A stretch of DNA of 57,612 nt, taken from assembly GCA_002373165.1 (NCBI GenBank), contig DFJS01000012.1, forward strand, positions 6,926 to 64,537. Direction: 5' to 3'. Positions 5,822 to 14,001 of the stretch are shown one piece after another. The notes beneath the pieces are model-generated. The model was not told where the DNA came from. It ran no database searches and saw nothing but the letters and a program-made list of their open reading frames with translations. Position 1 is the stretch's first letter, and every line of letters begins with the position of its first letter. The translations under genes were made by a program, and so were the position numbers. The stretch comes from Ruminococcus sp. UBA3665 (GTDB lineage: Bacteria; Bacillota; Clostridia; Oscillospirales; Ruminococcaceae).

Positions 5822-7685
5822 ATGCCTGCAATTCATGAAGCAGAATTCGTTTCATAGCGAGAAGATCGTAAATATTGACGATTTCATCTTTTGTGACATC
5901 TGCCTGAAGATATTCTTCCTGCGTGAGAGCAGCTGAACCCAGAAGGTATTTCTGAACGATGATGACATCCTGAACAGAAATCTGATAGTCTCCGTCGAGG
6001 TCTCCGGATACAGCAGCAGGTTCTGTAGCAGTTTCAGCGGGAGCAGGTGTTGTGGAAGTGGTTGTGGTGGTAGTCGTTTGAGGAGTCGTGGAAGTTGTTG
6101 TAGTAGTTGTTGTCTGAGGAGTGGTGGAAGTCGTTGTGGTAGTCGTTGTCTGAGGAGTAGTAGAAGTCGTTGTAGTCGTCGTTGTCTGAGGAGTGGTGGA
6201 AGTCGTTGTAGTCGTCGTCGTCTGAGGAGTGGTGGAAGTGGTTGTAGTCGTGGTCGTCTGAGTAGTAGTAGAAGTTGTTGTTGTGGTAGTCGTTGTTGTT
6301 GTTTCAGGCTCTGTCTGAACAGTTCCGGCAACTAATTCTACATAATCCTGATAGCCGGACAGATCGATTGTATATTCTGTCGGAGTATCTTCATTATTAG
6401 GCGAAACAGAAACGTAATAATGCAGTGTCATTCCATCCGCATACATGCCGTAAAGATAGCCGAGCTGTTTTTGTTCTTCATCCAGATTAAACAGCCAGAT
6501 TACCTGACCGTTCTGCCATGCAAAAACGGCATCGGGTGTTGTATAATAGAGTATACCGTTCACAACCGCAGGTGTAATATAAGTACCCGGCCAGTAATAG
6601 CCCTCCTGATCGAATACATACCATCTGGCCCATTTGGCATCAAGGGAATTCAGATGAGTGATATCTGCCGTTCCGGATTCGGGATGGAAATCGCACAGGT
6701 CAAACCAGGCCGTCGTATTCTGATTAGCCGGATCGCAGTGAACTGCAAACCATTCTCCCTGATACTGCTGAATTGCCGAATTGCACTGATTCCAGAACGC
6801 ATCTGTATAAAAATCAGAAGTCGGCAGGTCAAGAACGATTTGTCCGGAGGAGAGTTTCCATTCTGTCTGGCTTGTATAGCTGTGATTTGTTTCCAGCATT
6901 TCGTCACTGGTTTTCAGGAAATTAACATGTCTGACGAGTCCTCCGTGAAGCTGATAGCTGTCATCCCAGGTCACATCCACATGATACCAGCAGTCATCCA
7001 GGCAGACAAGATTCCACGCATGACCCATAGAAGTACATTCCACCATAGAAGATTCCACGCCGACGCGGTGCATCAGGATATTATACAGTCTTGCATACGC
7101 TTCACAAACGCCCTGACCTGTGGAGAGCAGTCCGTACGGAGTATACTTGAGTTCGGAATCGTCAGAAGAATAATCATAATTATAGGCAACTGCCATATAT
7201 TCATGAAGATAGAGTGCTTTTTCGGCATCTGACCAATCCGGGCTGACATTGGCAGTAATCGAATTGATTTTTTCGGTCATATCGGCATAGACGGCATCAT
7301 ATTCAGAATCTTCAACAAGATATGCGGGAACAATCTGGATATAATTTCTTCTGCTGACATCGAATCCTCCGGAAACGCGCGAAGTCAGTACGCCGACATC
7401 CCATCCGGCCAGAACAGCGCGGTAAATATCAGAGATACTCTGCCAGTCGAACATAGAGTTCCATTTCACGCTGAGGGTAATAACAGATTCATGATTTGCG
7501 AGTCCGTCATAGATTTCCTGCGCGAGTGTCTGCGTTTGTGCGGCGGTATAATTTCCGACAGCACCCATATAAGAAAAATCGGGCACTGAATTCTGTTCTG
7601 CATTTGCCGGGAACAGAGCACACTGTGCAGCAAGCAGTCCGGCAGCGGCAAAAGCAGCAGCTGATTTTTTCCATAATTTTTTCAT
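5820..7685 (-). CDS. Secreted transglutaminase-like protein with Thr-rich linker and dockerin
   Basis: 621 residues. An N-terminal signal peptide ends in PANA-EQ (about residue 30). Residues about 130-290 form a transglutaminase-like domain with the catalytic triad visible: Cys in GQGVCEAYARLY, His in MGHAWN and Asp in VDVTWDD. After a beta-rich region comes a threonine-rich linker of seven 12-residue repeats. The C-terminus (about residues 560-621) is a type I dockerin with two calcium loops (DLDGDYQISVQD and DVTKDEIVNIYD). In this family dockerins dock enzymes onto cohesins of a scaffoldin. The protein is therefore probably cell-surface or cellulosome-bound and acts on protein, perhaps as protease or crosslinking enzyme. 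It has its own promoter at 7728-7756. Confidence 0.88.
   Translation of the reverse strand: MKKLWKKSAAAFAAAGLLAAQCALFPANAEQNSVPDFSYMGAVGNYTAAQTQTLAQEIYDGLANHESVITLSVKWNSMFDWQSISDIYRAVLAGWDVGVLTSRVSGGFDVSRRNYIQIVPAYLVEDSEYDAVYADMTEKINSITANVSPDWSDAEKALYLHEYMAVAYNYDYSSDDSELKYTPYGLLSTGQGVCEAYARLYNILMHRVGVESSMVECTSMGHAWNLVCLDDCWYHVDVTWDDSYQLHGGLVRHVNFLKTSDEMLETNHSYTSQTEWKLSSGQIVLDLPTSDFYTDAFWNQCNSAIQQYQGEWFAVHCDPANQNTTAWFDLCDFHPESGTADITHLNSLDAKWARWYVFDQEGYYWPGTYITPAVVNGILYYTTPDAVFAWQNGQVIWLFNLDEEQKQLGYLYGMYADGMTLHYYVSVSPNNEDTPTEYTIDLSGYQDYVELVAGTVQTEPETTTTTTTTTTSTTTQTTTTTTTSTTPQTTTTTTTSTTPQTTTTTTTSTTPQTTTTTTTSTTPQTTTTTTTSTTPQTTTTTTTSTTPAPAETATEPAAVSGDLDGDYQISVQDVIIVQKYLLGSAALTQEEYLQADVTKDEIVNIYDLLAMKRILLHELQA
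6046..6303 (-). repeat. Coding tandem repeat of a Thr-rich linker
   Basis: About seven copies of a 36-bp unit encoding TTTTTTTSTTPQ, with synonymous variation between copies. It is a flexible, probably O-glycosylated linker in front of the dockerin. Copy number is likely to vary among strains. Confidence 0.85.
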
Positions 7686-7727
7686 ATCAGAATTCCCCCT
7701 TCTGAATTTGTTCTGACTGTTAATTTT

Positions 7728-7756
7728 ATTTTAACATTAGTATGAAAAAAAGTCAA
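7728..7756 (-). promoter_or_regulatory. Promoter of the dockerin protein gene
   Basis: Minus strand TTGACT, 17 bp, TAAAAT with TG before the -10. The leader to the ATG at 7685 is about 35 nt. Confidence 0.75.
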
Positions 7757-7884
7757 TCGTTTTCAATAAATTTGTCACTTATGATAAATATCGTGTCTGG
7801 TATTTGGTTATGTACTTCACGGCGATTTTACTCTGATATTACTATACTGAAAAAAGCTGAAAATAGTCTTAAAAAATGAATAAA

Positions 7885-7920
7885 AAATGAACTGCCGCGC
7901 GGAATCATCCGAACGGCAGA
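7885..7920 (-). terminator. Terminator downstream of mscL
   Basis: On the minus strand CTGCCG and CGGCAG pair over a GC-rich loop and are followed by TTCATTTTTTATT. It lies directly after the duplicated mscL 3' segment. Confidence 0.7.
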
Positions 7921-8097
7921 AAAGTCTTATTTTTTATTTTGTGCAGCGAGCAGATCGCGGATTTCGGTAAGCAGCACTTCTTCTTTGGAAGGTTCCGGAG
8001 GAGCAGCAGCGGCTTCTTCTTCTTTTTTCTTGCCGAGTTCCATAATAGATTTCACGCCCTTCATCATCAGGAACAGCACGAACGCCATAATCAGGAA
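7920..8097 (-). pseudogene. Untranslated duplicate of the mscL 3' end
   Basis: This 177-bp stretch repeats, without a visible mismatch, the last 57 codons and stop of mscL located just upstream in transcription. It follows the mscL stop codon, lacks a start and ribosome site, and cannot be expressed as part of MscL unless the first stop is read through. After one extra turn the second copy meets the original terminator. The unit length is a multiple of three. Confidence 0.8.
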
Positions 8098-8274
8098 AAA
8101 GTCTTATTTTTTATTTTGTGCAGCGAGCAGATCGCGGATTTCGGTAAGCAGCACTTCTTCTTTGGAAGGTTCCGGAGGAGCAGCAGCGGCTTCTTCTTCT
8201 TTTTTCTTGCCGAGTTCCATAATAGATTTCACGCCCTTCATCATCAGGAACAGCACGAACGCCATAATCAGGAA
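7920..8274. repeat. Tandem direct repeat, 2 x 177 bp
   Basis: Copy 1 at 7920-8097 and copy 2 at 8097-8274 are identical as far as I can read, differing only outside the boundaries. The junction lies in a short A-run (AAAA/AAAAA), a likely site of slippage or unequal exchange. Perfect identity implies a very recent event or an assembly artefact. Confidence 0.9.
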
Positions 8275-8556
8275 GTTGATGACTGCCGTAATAAATGCGC
8301 CGTAATTGATATACTGATCGCCGATCAGATGGATTTTTCCCTGTACCTCGGTACCGCCGATACAGCCGATAATAGGGTTAATGAAGTTTTCCGTCAGTGC
8401 GGTAACAATATCCTGGAACGCGCCGCCGATGATAACACCGATTGCCATATCCATTACATTGCCTTTCAGTGCAAATTCTTTGAATTCCTTAAGGAATCCT
8501 CCTGCTTTTTCGGCACCTGCCGCTGCAAGTTCTTTTGCTTTGTTTTCGTCTGCCAT
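8104..8556 (-). CDS. mscL: Large-conductance mechanosensitive channel MscL
   Basis: 150 residues from the ATG at 8556, preceded by AAGGAG. The first helix FKEFALKGNVMDMAIGVIIGGAFQDIVTAL is the MscL pore-lining TM1 signature, and the second helix FITAVINFLIMAFVLFLMMKG is TM2. The cytoplasmic end is unusually rich in Glu and Ala (KKKEEEAAAAPPEP) before the C-terminal helix EVLLTEIRDLLAAQ. MscL opens as a pentamer on osmotic downshock. The 3' end of the gene, including stop, is tandemly duplicated downstream. Confidence 0.96.
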   Translation of the reverse strand: MADENKAKELAAAGAEKAGGFLKEFKEFALKGNVMDMAIGVIIGGAFQDIVTALTENFINPIIGCIGGTEVQGKIHLIGDQYINYGAFITAVINFLIMAFVLFLMMKGVKSIMELGKKKEEEAAAAPPEPSKEEVLLTEIRDLLAAQNKK

Positions 8557-8638
8557 AAGTAATGATCTCCTTTTTTTGAAATTGAAAAATAAAATTTTTA
8601 TATTCATGAACAGCAGTATGCTGTTTCAGAATCGTAAA

Positions 8639-10093
8639 TTATTTTGTGCTTTTCGGGAAAATACCCTGATTAAGCTGTTCCAGTGCCTTAGCAATTTCGG
8701 CCGATTCTACAGAATCATATGCCTGCTGCACGACTTCATCTGTGAGGGCACGTCTTGCCGCATCTCCGGCGAGCGGGTCATCCACCATAGATTCAATGCT
8801 GACATCTGCGGCAATCATAGAACGGACAGATTTTTTTCCGCCCAGTTTCATTTCCTGAATTTTGGCATCTACCGCCTTATCATCGCCGTCGATGGAAATT
8901 CCCAGCATTTCGACTTTATGTTTTTTGCTGTCGCCGAAAATTTCGTCAGGGTCGACAATAATTGTTTTATGCTTAGGTTTTTCTTTATTTTTCTTACTGC
9001 GGAAAAAGCCTTTTAATTCAGATTTAGATTCTTTTTCTTTTTCTTTTGGTTCTGGTTCGGGCGGGTCAGGCTCCGGCTTTCTGGCGGATTTCTGAACTTT
9101 TTTTTCCGGAGCTTTATAAACATTTTTTTCAGAAACGCTTGTAATTTCATCAGCCGGCACATTGACAGAAAAAGTAGAATTGCCTCTGCCTGTATTCATC
9201 TGGTATTCATTGGATCTGCTTTCAAAAATGCGGTTGAGCACAGCATTTTCATCCGGCGGCGGGTCGGGACTGCGTGAAAAGGCACTCTGTGTCTCTTCCC
9301 GGAGCAATTCCTGTGCACTGACGGGGGCCTCGTAAACAGAATTCTGTTTCTGCTGCTGCATTCTGGCAAAGAAAGAACCTGTGCCGGAAGGTTCGGGCGA
9401 CTGTGCATACATAGCAGAAGCAATTGCCGAAGCTTTTACGGCAGGTCTGTCAGGAACAGAAACGGCAGGCTGCGGCGGCTGTTCGCCGGGGCGCGGCATG
9501 ACCGGAACCGGCGGCGGCTTGACATTATTTTTCGGAATAAACTGTGCATTTTCTCTGGAAGAAGTCTGAGAGACAGTATCCAGAAACGAAGGATTTGTTT
9601 TTTGCTGCTGTGGATAAGCCGGCTGTGTCTGGGGTCTTTGCGGCGGCTGAGGAACCGGCTGTGACTGCGGCACAATCACCTGTGCAGTCGGAATCATAGT
9701 ATAAATCGGATTTCCGGCAGCATCCTGACCGGTAATCTTGGGAATCATCTGTACATAAACGGGTTTTCCTGTCCTGTCGTACATCATCTGAACATAAACC
9801 GGATTTCCGTTTGCATCATACATGATCTGGATATTGCCCGTATTTGGCGGAGCCGCTGTAGGCTGACGCATCTGCTGCGGCTGAGGCTGGGGGGGTGCAG
9901 CAGGGTACGGCACCTGCTGGGGATAACCCGGCTGACCTCTTCTGGCCGCGGAATAGGCATCGGCTCTGGAATAGCCTGTCTGGCTGGATTTGGTAAAAAA
10001 GCCCTGTGGTCTGGATTGCAGCGGATAATTACACCTGACACAATAGGCAAGATTATTCTGTGGCTGCTGCATCTGACAATTCGGACAAATCAT
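8639..10093 (-). CDS. Zinc-ribbon, proline-rich protein of unknown function
   Basis: 484 residues. The N-terminus MICPNCQMQQPQNNLAYCVRCNYPL is a two-knuckle zinc ribbon (CPNC...CVRC). Then follow a long Pro/Gln-rich disordered region and a set of short repeats around residues 90-140 (NGNPVYVQMMYD, TGKPVYVQMI, AGNPIYTMIP). A charged segment (about 330-380) and a small helical C-terminal domain (about 390-484, HKVEMLGISIDGDDKAVDAKI) end the protein. No membrane segment or enzyme motif is visible. The build suggests a scaffold or regulatory protein. It lies 82 nt upstream of mscL. Confidence 0.7.
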   Translation of the reverse strand: MICPNCQMQQPQNNLAYCVRCNYPLQSRPQGFFTKSSQTGYSRADAYSAARRGQPGYPQQVPYPAAPPQPQPQQMRQPTAAPPNTGNIQIMYDANGNPVYVQMMYDRTGKPVYVQMIPKITGQDAAGNPIYTMIPTAQVIVPQSQPVPQPPQRPQTQPAYPQQQKTNPSFLDTVSQTSSRENAQFIPKNNVKPPPVPVMPRPGEQPPQPAVSVPDRPAVKASAIASAMYAQSPEPSGTGSFFARMQQQKQNSVYEAPVSAQELLREETQSAFSRSPDPPPDENAVLNRIFESRSNEYQMNTGRGNSTFSVNVPADEITSVSEKNVYKAPEKKVQKSARKPEPDPPEPEPKEKEKESKSELKGFFRSKKNKEKPKHKTIIVDPDEIFGDSKKHKVEMLGISIDGDDKAVDAKIQEMKLGGKKSVRSMIAADVSIESMVDDPLAGDAARRALTDEVVQQAYDSVESAEIAKALEQLNQGIFPKSTK

Positions 10094-10138
10094 ACAGAAT
10101 CACCAACTTTCTGTCTGCGTATTTTTATGCTTGTTTTT

Positions 10139-10167
10139 ATTATAGCACAGTATTGGAAAAATGGCAA
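10139..10167 (-). promoter_or_regulatory. Promoter of the zinc-ribbon protein gene
   Basis: Minus strand TTGCCA, 17 bp, TATAAT with TGTGC before the -10; about 40 nt leader to the ATG at 10093. Confidence 0.75.
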
Positions 10168-10224
10168 GTTATTTTTCAGATTTATTTACTATCGTCACAA
10201 AAAGCATATTATCTTTGTACAGTT

Positions 10225-11277
10225 TTATGACAAATTTTCATCTTCGGGAGCAGTTTCTTCTTCCTGGGATTCTTCCGCAGTTTCCTGTGCAGGCTCTGCC
10301 GTTTCGCCTGTTGCAAATGCAACGATAAAGCCGTCCCTGTTATTGCCGGATACGGTATAGTCATAGCCGGACGGCACGGGGAGCATAGTTGTTTCTGCGG
10401 AAGCATCTGCCGGATAATAATAAATTTCATAGATTTTATTTTCACTGTCCGTAATTTGAAGATGTTCCCGTTCGTAATCATAGCCGTACAGCAGGGCAAT
10501 ATATTCTTCCAGGCAGATGCCGTTCTGCATGATATAGCCTGCATGAGGAATTCCGACATAGCGGTAATGCCACGGCTCGAAAGAAATTTTAGTTACTTCT
10601 GTTTTATTTTCCGGATAGCGCAGGATAATGCCGTAATCGGCGCAGTGTTCATCCACCCAGCTGTAAATGCCGGAGCCGTCATAATCGGCTTCAAACAGAG
10701 TCAGATCCACACACCAGCCTGTCTGGTGTTCGCTGTAGCCGGGCACAGCGACTTTTTCGGAATAATCCAGTCCTGTTTTCTGCAAATCTTCATCATAGAG
10801 TTCCTGCTGCCGTTCGGATGAACGGTAGCCGCTTTGTACAATGACATTATTATCAAACGTTTCGTTATAGAAAGCATCGAACATAGCAATCAGCTGTTCT
10901 GCATATTCGCGCTGTACTTTGACTTCTGCATCCCGTGCGCCGAAGCTGTGGCAGTCTTTCTCCAGCATGACTTGATACAGGCTGACCAGACTTTCTTCAT
11001 CGTCCTGAAAGGGTGTTTCATGGTTGACAAGAATCAGACTGCCGTGGTGCACATCCTGGTTAGAAACTTCTGTTGTTTCATAGACTATGCCGGGTTCTGT
11101 AGGAGGTTCTGTAGGTTCTTCCACAAGATGGTCATCATAATTGGTTTTCTGATCGATTACAGTTCCGTGACTGATGATATAATAACCGCCGTAGCCGATT
11201 CCGGCAAGCAGTGCCAGTGCCAGAAGCACATCAAAGAATTTTGCGGCACCGTTTCCTTTTTTCTTTTTGTCTCCCAA
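10225..11277 (-). CDS. Membrane-anchored VanY-type D-alanyl-D-alanine carboxypeptidase
   Basis: 350 residues. Residues 12-32 are a single membrane anchor (FDVLLALALLAGIGYGGYYI), placing the enzyme outside the membrane. The M15B catalytic residues are visible: the SGYRSS motif, the zinc motif SEHQTGWCVDL and the second metal site in EPWHYRYV. Such enzymes trim the terminal D-Ala of peptidoglycan stem peptides. The C-terminal 80 residues, after LLYGYDYERE, are an acidic extension rich in Glu and Ala. It may have a promoter at about 11318-11350 (TATAAT with a weak -35). Confidence 0.9.
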   Translation of the reverse strand: MGDKKKKGNGAAKFFDVLLALALLAGIGYGGYYIISHGTVIDQKTNYDDHLVEEPTEPPTEPGIVYETTEVSNQDVHHGSLILVNHETPFQDDEESLVSLYQVMLEKDCHSFGARDAEVKVQREYAEQLIAMFDAFYNETFDNNVIVQSGYRSSERQQELYDEDLQKTGLDYSEKVAVPGYSEHQTGWCVDLTLFEADYDGSGIYSWVDEHCADYGIILRYPENKTEVTKISFEPWHYRYVGIPHAGYIMQNGICLEEYIALLYGYDYEREHLQITDSENKIYEIYYYPADASAETTMLPVPSGYDYTVSGNNRDGFIVAFATGETAEPAQETAEESQEEETAPEDENLS

Positions 11278-11436
11278 TGTTCTCTCTTCCTTCCTGATCT
11301 GTATTTTGCTTACACAGTATTATTATAACATAAATAAGAGAAAAAATAAAGTGTTTTTTTAGATTTTCTGCAAATTTTTTTGCATGATAAAAAAATTTTC
11401 TGCATAGACTGTTTTTAACAGAAGGAGGGATGTCCC

Positions 11437-12660
11437 ATGCCTGTCAGGAAACTGCTGTTTTTTATGCTGCTGCTGTCTTTTTTGCTGACCGGATGCAGTG
11501 TTCCGGCACAGCAGGAAGAAAATTATTATCTTCAGGAGATTGCACATCTGCATCTGGAAGATACTTTGCAGAATCTTCCGGAAGATGCCGGAATGCGTGC
11601 AGTCTGGATTCCTGTGATGATTTATGAACAATGGATGCAGAACAAAACCGAAGACCAGTTCCGGGAAAACGTCCGGAGAGCGTTCCGGAACTGCACAGAA
11701 TTCGGCCTGAATACGATTTTTCTGCATGTACGGGCTTATTGTGATGCCTATTATGATTCTGCACTGTTTCCGCCGGGGGCATATCTGGACGGAACGTATG
11801 ACCCTCTGGAAATCATGCTGGAAGAAGCCCATGCTTTGAACCTGTCAGTTCATGCGTGGGTGAATCCGCTCCGGGCGCAGACTGTGCAGACTGTTTCTGC
11901 TCTGGAGGAAAATTATCAGCTCCGGCAGTGGCATGATGACAGAAACGGCACTTATCTGGTTGACTGTGACGGCAGATATTATCTGAACCCGGCATATCCG
12001 GAAGTCCGTCAGCTTGTCGCGGACGGCATTACAGAAATCATGCAGAATTATTCTGTTGACGGCATTCATATTGATGATTATTTCTATCCGACGACAGACC
12101 CGGACTTTGACCGGCAGGCTTTTTCTGAAAGTTCTGCTTCGGATTTAGCGGACTGGCGCAGAAACAACTGCAATGAACTGATAAAATTACTCTATCAGAC
12201 CGTGAAAGAAAACAATCCGGAAATTCCGTTCAGCATCAGTCCGCAGGGGAACTTCAATATTAATTATAACGAACTCTATGCTGATGTCACACTCTGGGCA
12301 ACAGAACCGGGATATTGTGATATTATTATTCCGCAGGTTTACTATGGTTTCCGGAACGAAACTTGTCCTTTTGAAGAAACAGCACAGCACTGGGCAGAAG
12401 TTGTCACAGTTCCGGAGCTGGTAATAGGTTTAGGCGCGTACAAAATCGGCTTTTCTGATCAATGGGCAGGAGCCGGGAAATCCGAATTTCTGACAGACAG
12501 CACAGTCATTTCACGGGAAGCGGAATTTGCCTGTCAGCTGGAGAACGTTTCCGGAATTGCCTTATACAGTTACACTTCCCTCTTCGAGCCGGAACAGGCA
12601 GTATCCGCACAGGTAAATGCCGAAAGAGAGCAGATTTCCGAACTGTTTCATGAAAAATAA
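11437..12660 (+). CDS. Lipoprotein of the GHL10 (DUF187) glycosidase-like family
   Basis: 407 residues with a lipoprotein signal peptide; the lipobox LLTGC gives Cys about residue 21. The remainder is a TIM-barrel glycoside-hydrolase-like domain: AVWIPVMI at strand 1, FGLNTIFLHVRAYCDAYYDS, HAWVNPLRA, the YLNPAYPEVRQLVADGI segment and VDGIHIDDYFYP. The Asp residues of GIHIDDYFYP and the HAWVNP strand are where family members bind substrate. The family is linked to cell-envelope or peptidoglycan-related sugars; exact substrate unknown. AGGAGG precedes the ATG. Confidence 0.88.
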   Translation: MPVRKLLFFMLLLSFLLTGCSVPAQQEENYYLQEIAHLHLEDTLQNLPEDAGMRAVWIPVMIYEQWMQNKTEDQFRENVRRAFRNCTEFGLNTIFLHVRAYCDAYYDSALFPPGAYLDGTYDPLEIMLEEAHALNLSVHAWVNPLRAQTVQTVSALEENYQLRQWHDDRNGTYLVDCDGRYYLNPAYPEVRQLVADGITEIMQNYSVDGIHIDDYFYPTTDPDFDRQAFSESSASDLADWRRNNCNELIKLLYQTVKENNPEIPFSISPQGNFNINYNELYADVTLWATEPGYCDIIIPQVYYGFRNETCPFEETAQHWAEVVTVPELVIGLGAYKIGFSDQWAGAGKSEFLTDSTVISREAEFACQLENVSGIALYSYTSLFEPEQAVSAQVNAEREQISELFHEK

Positions 12661-12662
12661 TC

Positions 12663-12691
12663 TTGCTTTTTCTGACAGGGTATGCTATAAT
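12663..12691 (+). promoter_or_regulatory. Promoter of the small membrane protein gene
   Basis: TTGCTT, 17 bp, TATAAT with an extended TATGC, located just after the stop of the GHL10 gene. Confidence 0.75.
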
Positions 12692-12716
12692 ATACTCTGA
12701 GAAAGCAGGTGACAGC

Positions 12717-13289
12717 ATGAATGATTTTTGGATGGGAATTCTTGTATATTTCTTTTTTGGCATGGCTCTGATTCTGGGATTCCGGCGCATCCGGAAAGCA
12801 AAATCCTACCGGGATTATACCAAAGTCAAAGCGCAGATTCTCAGCTATCGAGAAGAAACACGTTATACTTTCCAGGGAAAACCCTATATTCTGGGCGTAC
12901 TGACAGTTTCTTATTTTGATATTCAAAAAGAATGCGAAATCGTGGAATATGTTCCTGTAGGAGAAATTTCTACAGGTACCTCACAGTATCAGCGTTTTTT
13001 ATATCAGAAAAAGAAAGACTGTTATCTTGCTGTCAGTTACAATCTGGAAGAAACCAGCCAGTTCATACCCGTAAATGAAATTTTTTCAGACAATTCTTTT
13101 AATAAAGAATTATACTGCAAACAACTGAAACAGAAAAATTTCATGCCTCGTATCACGCTCTGGGAAGAAAAAAGAAAATTCCCGTTTCAGACGATAATCT
13201 ATATTTTTCTTGTCATGCTTCCTTCTGCCTTTTTTCTTATCGTCATAACCTGTTCTCTGATTGCACAGCTTATCGAAAGCCTGTCATAA
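12717..13289 (+). CDS. Membrane protein with two terminal helices (DUF3592-like)
   Basis: 190 residues from the ATG at 12717. One membrane helix is at residues 5-25 (WMGILVYFFFGMALILGF), and one near the C-terminus (about 160-185). Between them is a soluble beta domain beginning YTKVKAQILSYREETRYTFQGKPYILGVLTVSY. This helix-beta domain-helix plan, and the phrase on an extracytoplasmic domain starting with a conserved AxI strand, resemble DUF3592 proteins of unknown function. The assignment is tentative. Confidence 0.7.
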   Translation: MNDFWMGILVYFFFGMALILGFRRIRKAKSYRDYTKVKAQILSYREETRYTFQGKPYILGVLTVSYFDIQKECEIVEYVPVGEISTGTSQYQRFLYQKKKDCYLAVSYNLEETSQFIPVNEIFSDNSFNKELYCKQLKQKNFMPRITLWEEKRKFPFQTIIYIFLVMLPSAFFLIVITCSLIAQLIESLS

Positions 13290-13317
13290 AAAATGCCCCT
13301 CGAAAAGGGCATTTTTT
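13288..13317. terminator. Bidirectional terminator
   Basis: AAAAAATGCCC-CTCGAAA-AGGGCATTTTTT: a stem with A-run and T-run on either side, separating the plus-strand membrane protein from the convergent endonuclease V gene. Confidence 0.9.
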
Positions 13318-13322
13318 CTATA

Positions 13323-13997
13323 TTAAATTCCGGAAATTTCTCTTCTTGCGATATGCGTTTCCAGATCGGCCAATCTGGTCGGCGCAGGAATGTGACTGTC
13401 TTTTGTGACGAAATGCCGGATAATTCTGGCAGCAGTATCCAGCGAAACGCCTGTTCCGACTGACAGGAATACTGGTTTGACATTTGCATGAGTCCGGAGT
13501 ACTCTGCCGTAGACTTCCCCGTTGATGACAATATCAGAATAACTTCCGGCTTCCTGTCCGGGTTCGAAATACTCCGCATCGAAAACGCGGTAATATGTTT
13601 TTGCGACTCCGATTGACGGTTTTTTCAGGAGCAGTCCGGCATGAGAAGCGATTCCCATATGTCTGGGGTGAAGATAGCCGTTTCCGTCGAAAACATACAA
13701 ATCAGGAGAATTCTGCAATAACTTCACTGTTTCGAGAATCAGAGGCAGTTCCCGGAATGCCAGAAAACCGGGCATATAAGGGACTTGGATTTCGTCATGA
13801 AAGTGCTTTGTTTCGATGATATTTCCTGTCTGATAATCCAGAATGACGATACAGCACACAGCGAATTCTTTGTCATTCTGTTTCCAGTAAGCGAGATCGA
13901 CTCCGGCGACAGTATTCAGATTCTGTAGCTGAAAGCAGTCAGTACAGGTAATCTGGGATTTTAATTCATTCTGAATTTTCAGGAATTCTGTTTCCAT
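13323..13997 (-). CDS. nfi: Endonuclease V (deoxyinosine 3' endonuclease)
   Basis: 224 residues, the normal length. Family signatures are present: VAGVDLAYW with the first metal-binding Asp, PYMPGFLAFRELP, the second site in YVFDGNGYLHPRHMGIASHAG, and KPSIGVAKTYY. Endonuclease V nicks DNA (and RNA) near deaminated adenine. The gene follows the 340-aa hypothetical by four bases, so the two belong to one transcript, probably with metK further upstream. Confidence 0.95.
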   Translation of the reverse strand: METEFLKIQNELKSQITCTDCFQLQNLNTVAGVDLAYWKQNDKEFAVCCIVILDYQTGNIIETKHFHDEIQVPYMPGFLAFRELPLILETVKLLQNSPDLYVFDGNGYLHPRHMGIASHAGLLLKKPSIGVAKTYYRVFDAEYFEPGQEAGSYSDIVINGEVYGRVLRTHANVKPVFLSVGTGVSLDTAARIIRHFVTKDSHIPAPTRLADLETHIARREISGI

Positions 13998-14001
13998 GAC
14001 T

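Noticed and set aside
6046..6303. CRISPR-like repeat array
   Set aside because: The units are directly joined without unique spacers and encode a Thr-rich linker in frame within a gene.
6078..7232. Plus-strand frames opposite the dockerin gene
   Set aside because: Ser/Cys/Gly/Arg-rich composition reflects the complement of Thr codons; no start site and no homology.
7939..8562. Plus-strand open frame across the mscL duplication
   Set aside because: It is the complement of mscL and its copy, shows internal repetition only because of the DNA repeat, and has no ribosome-binding site.
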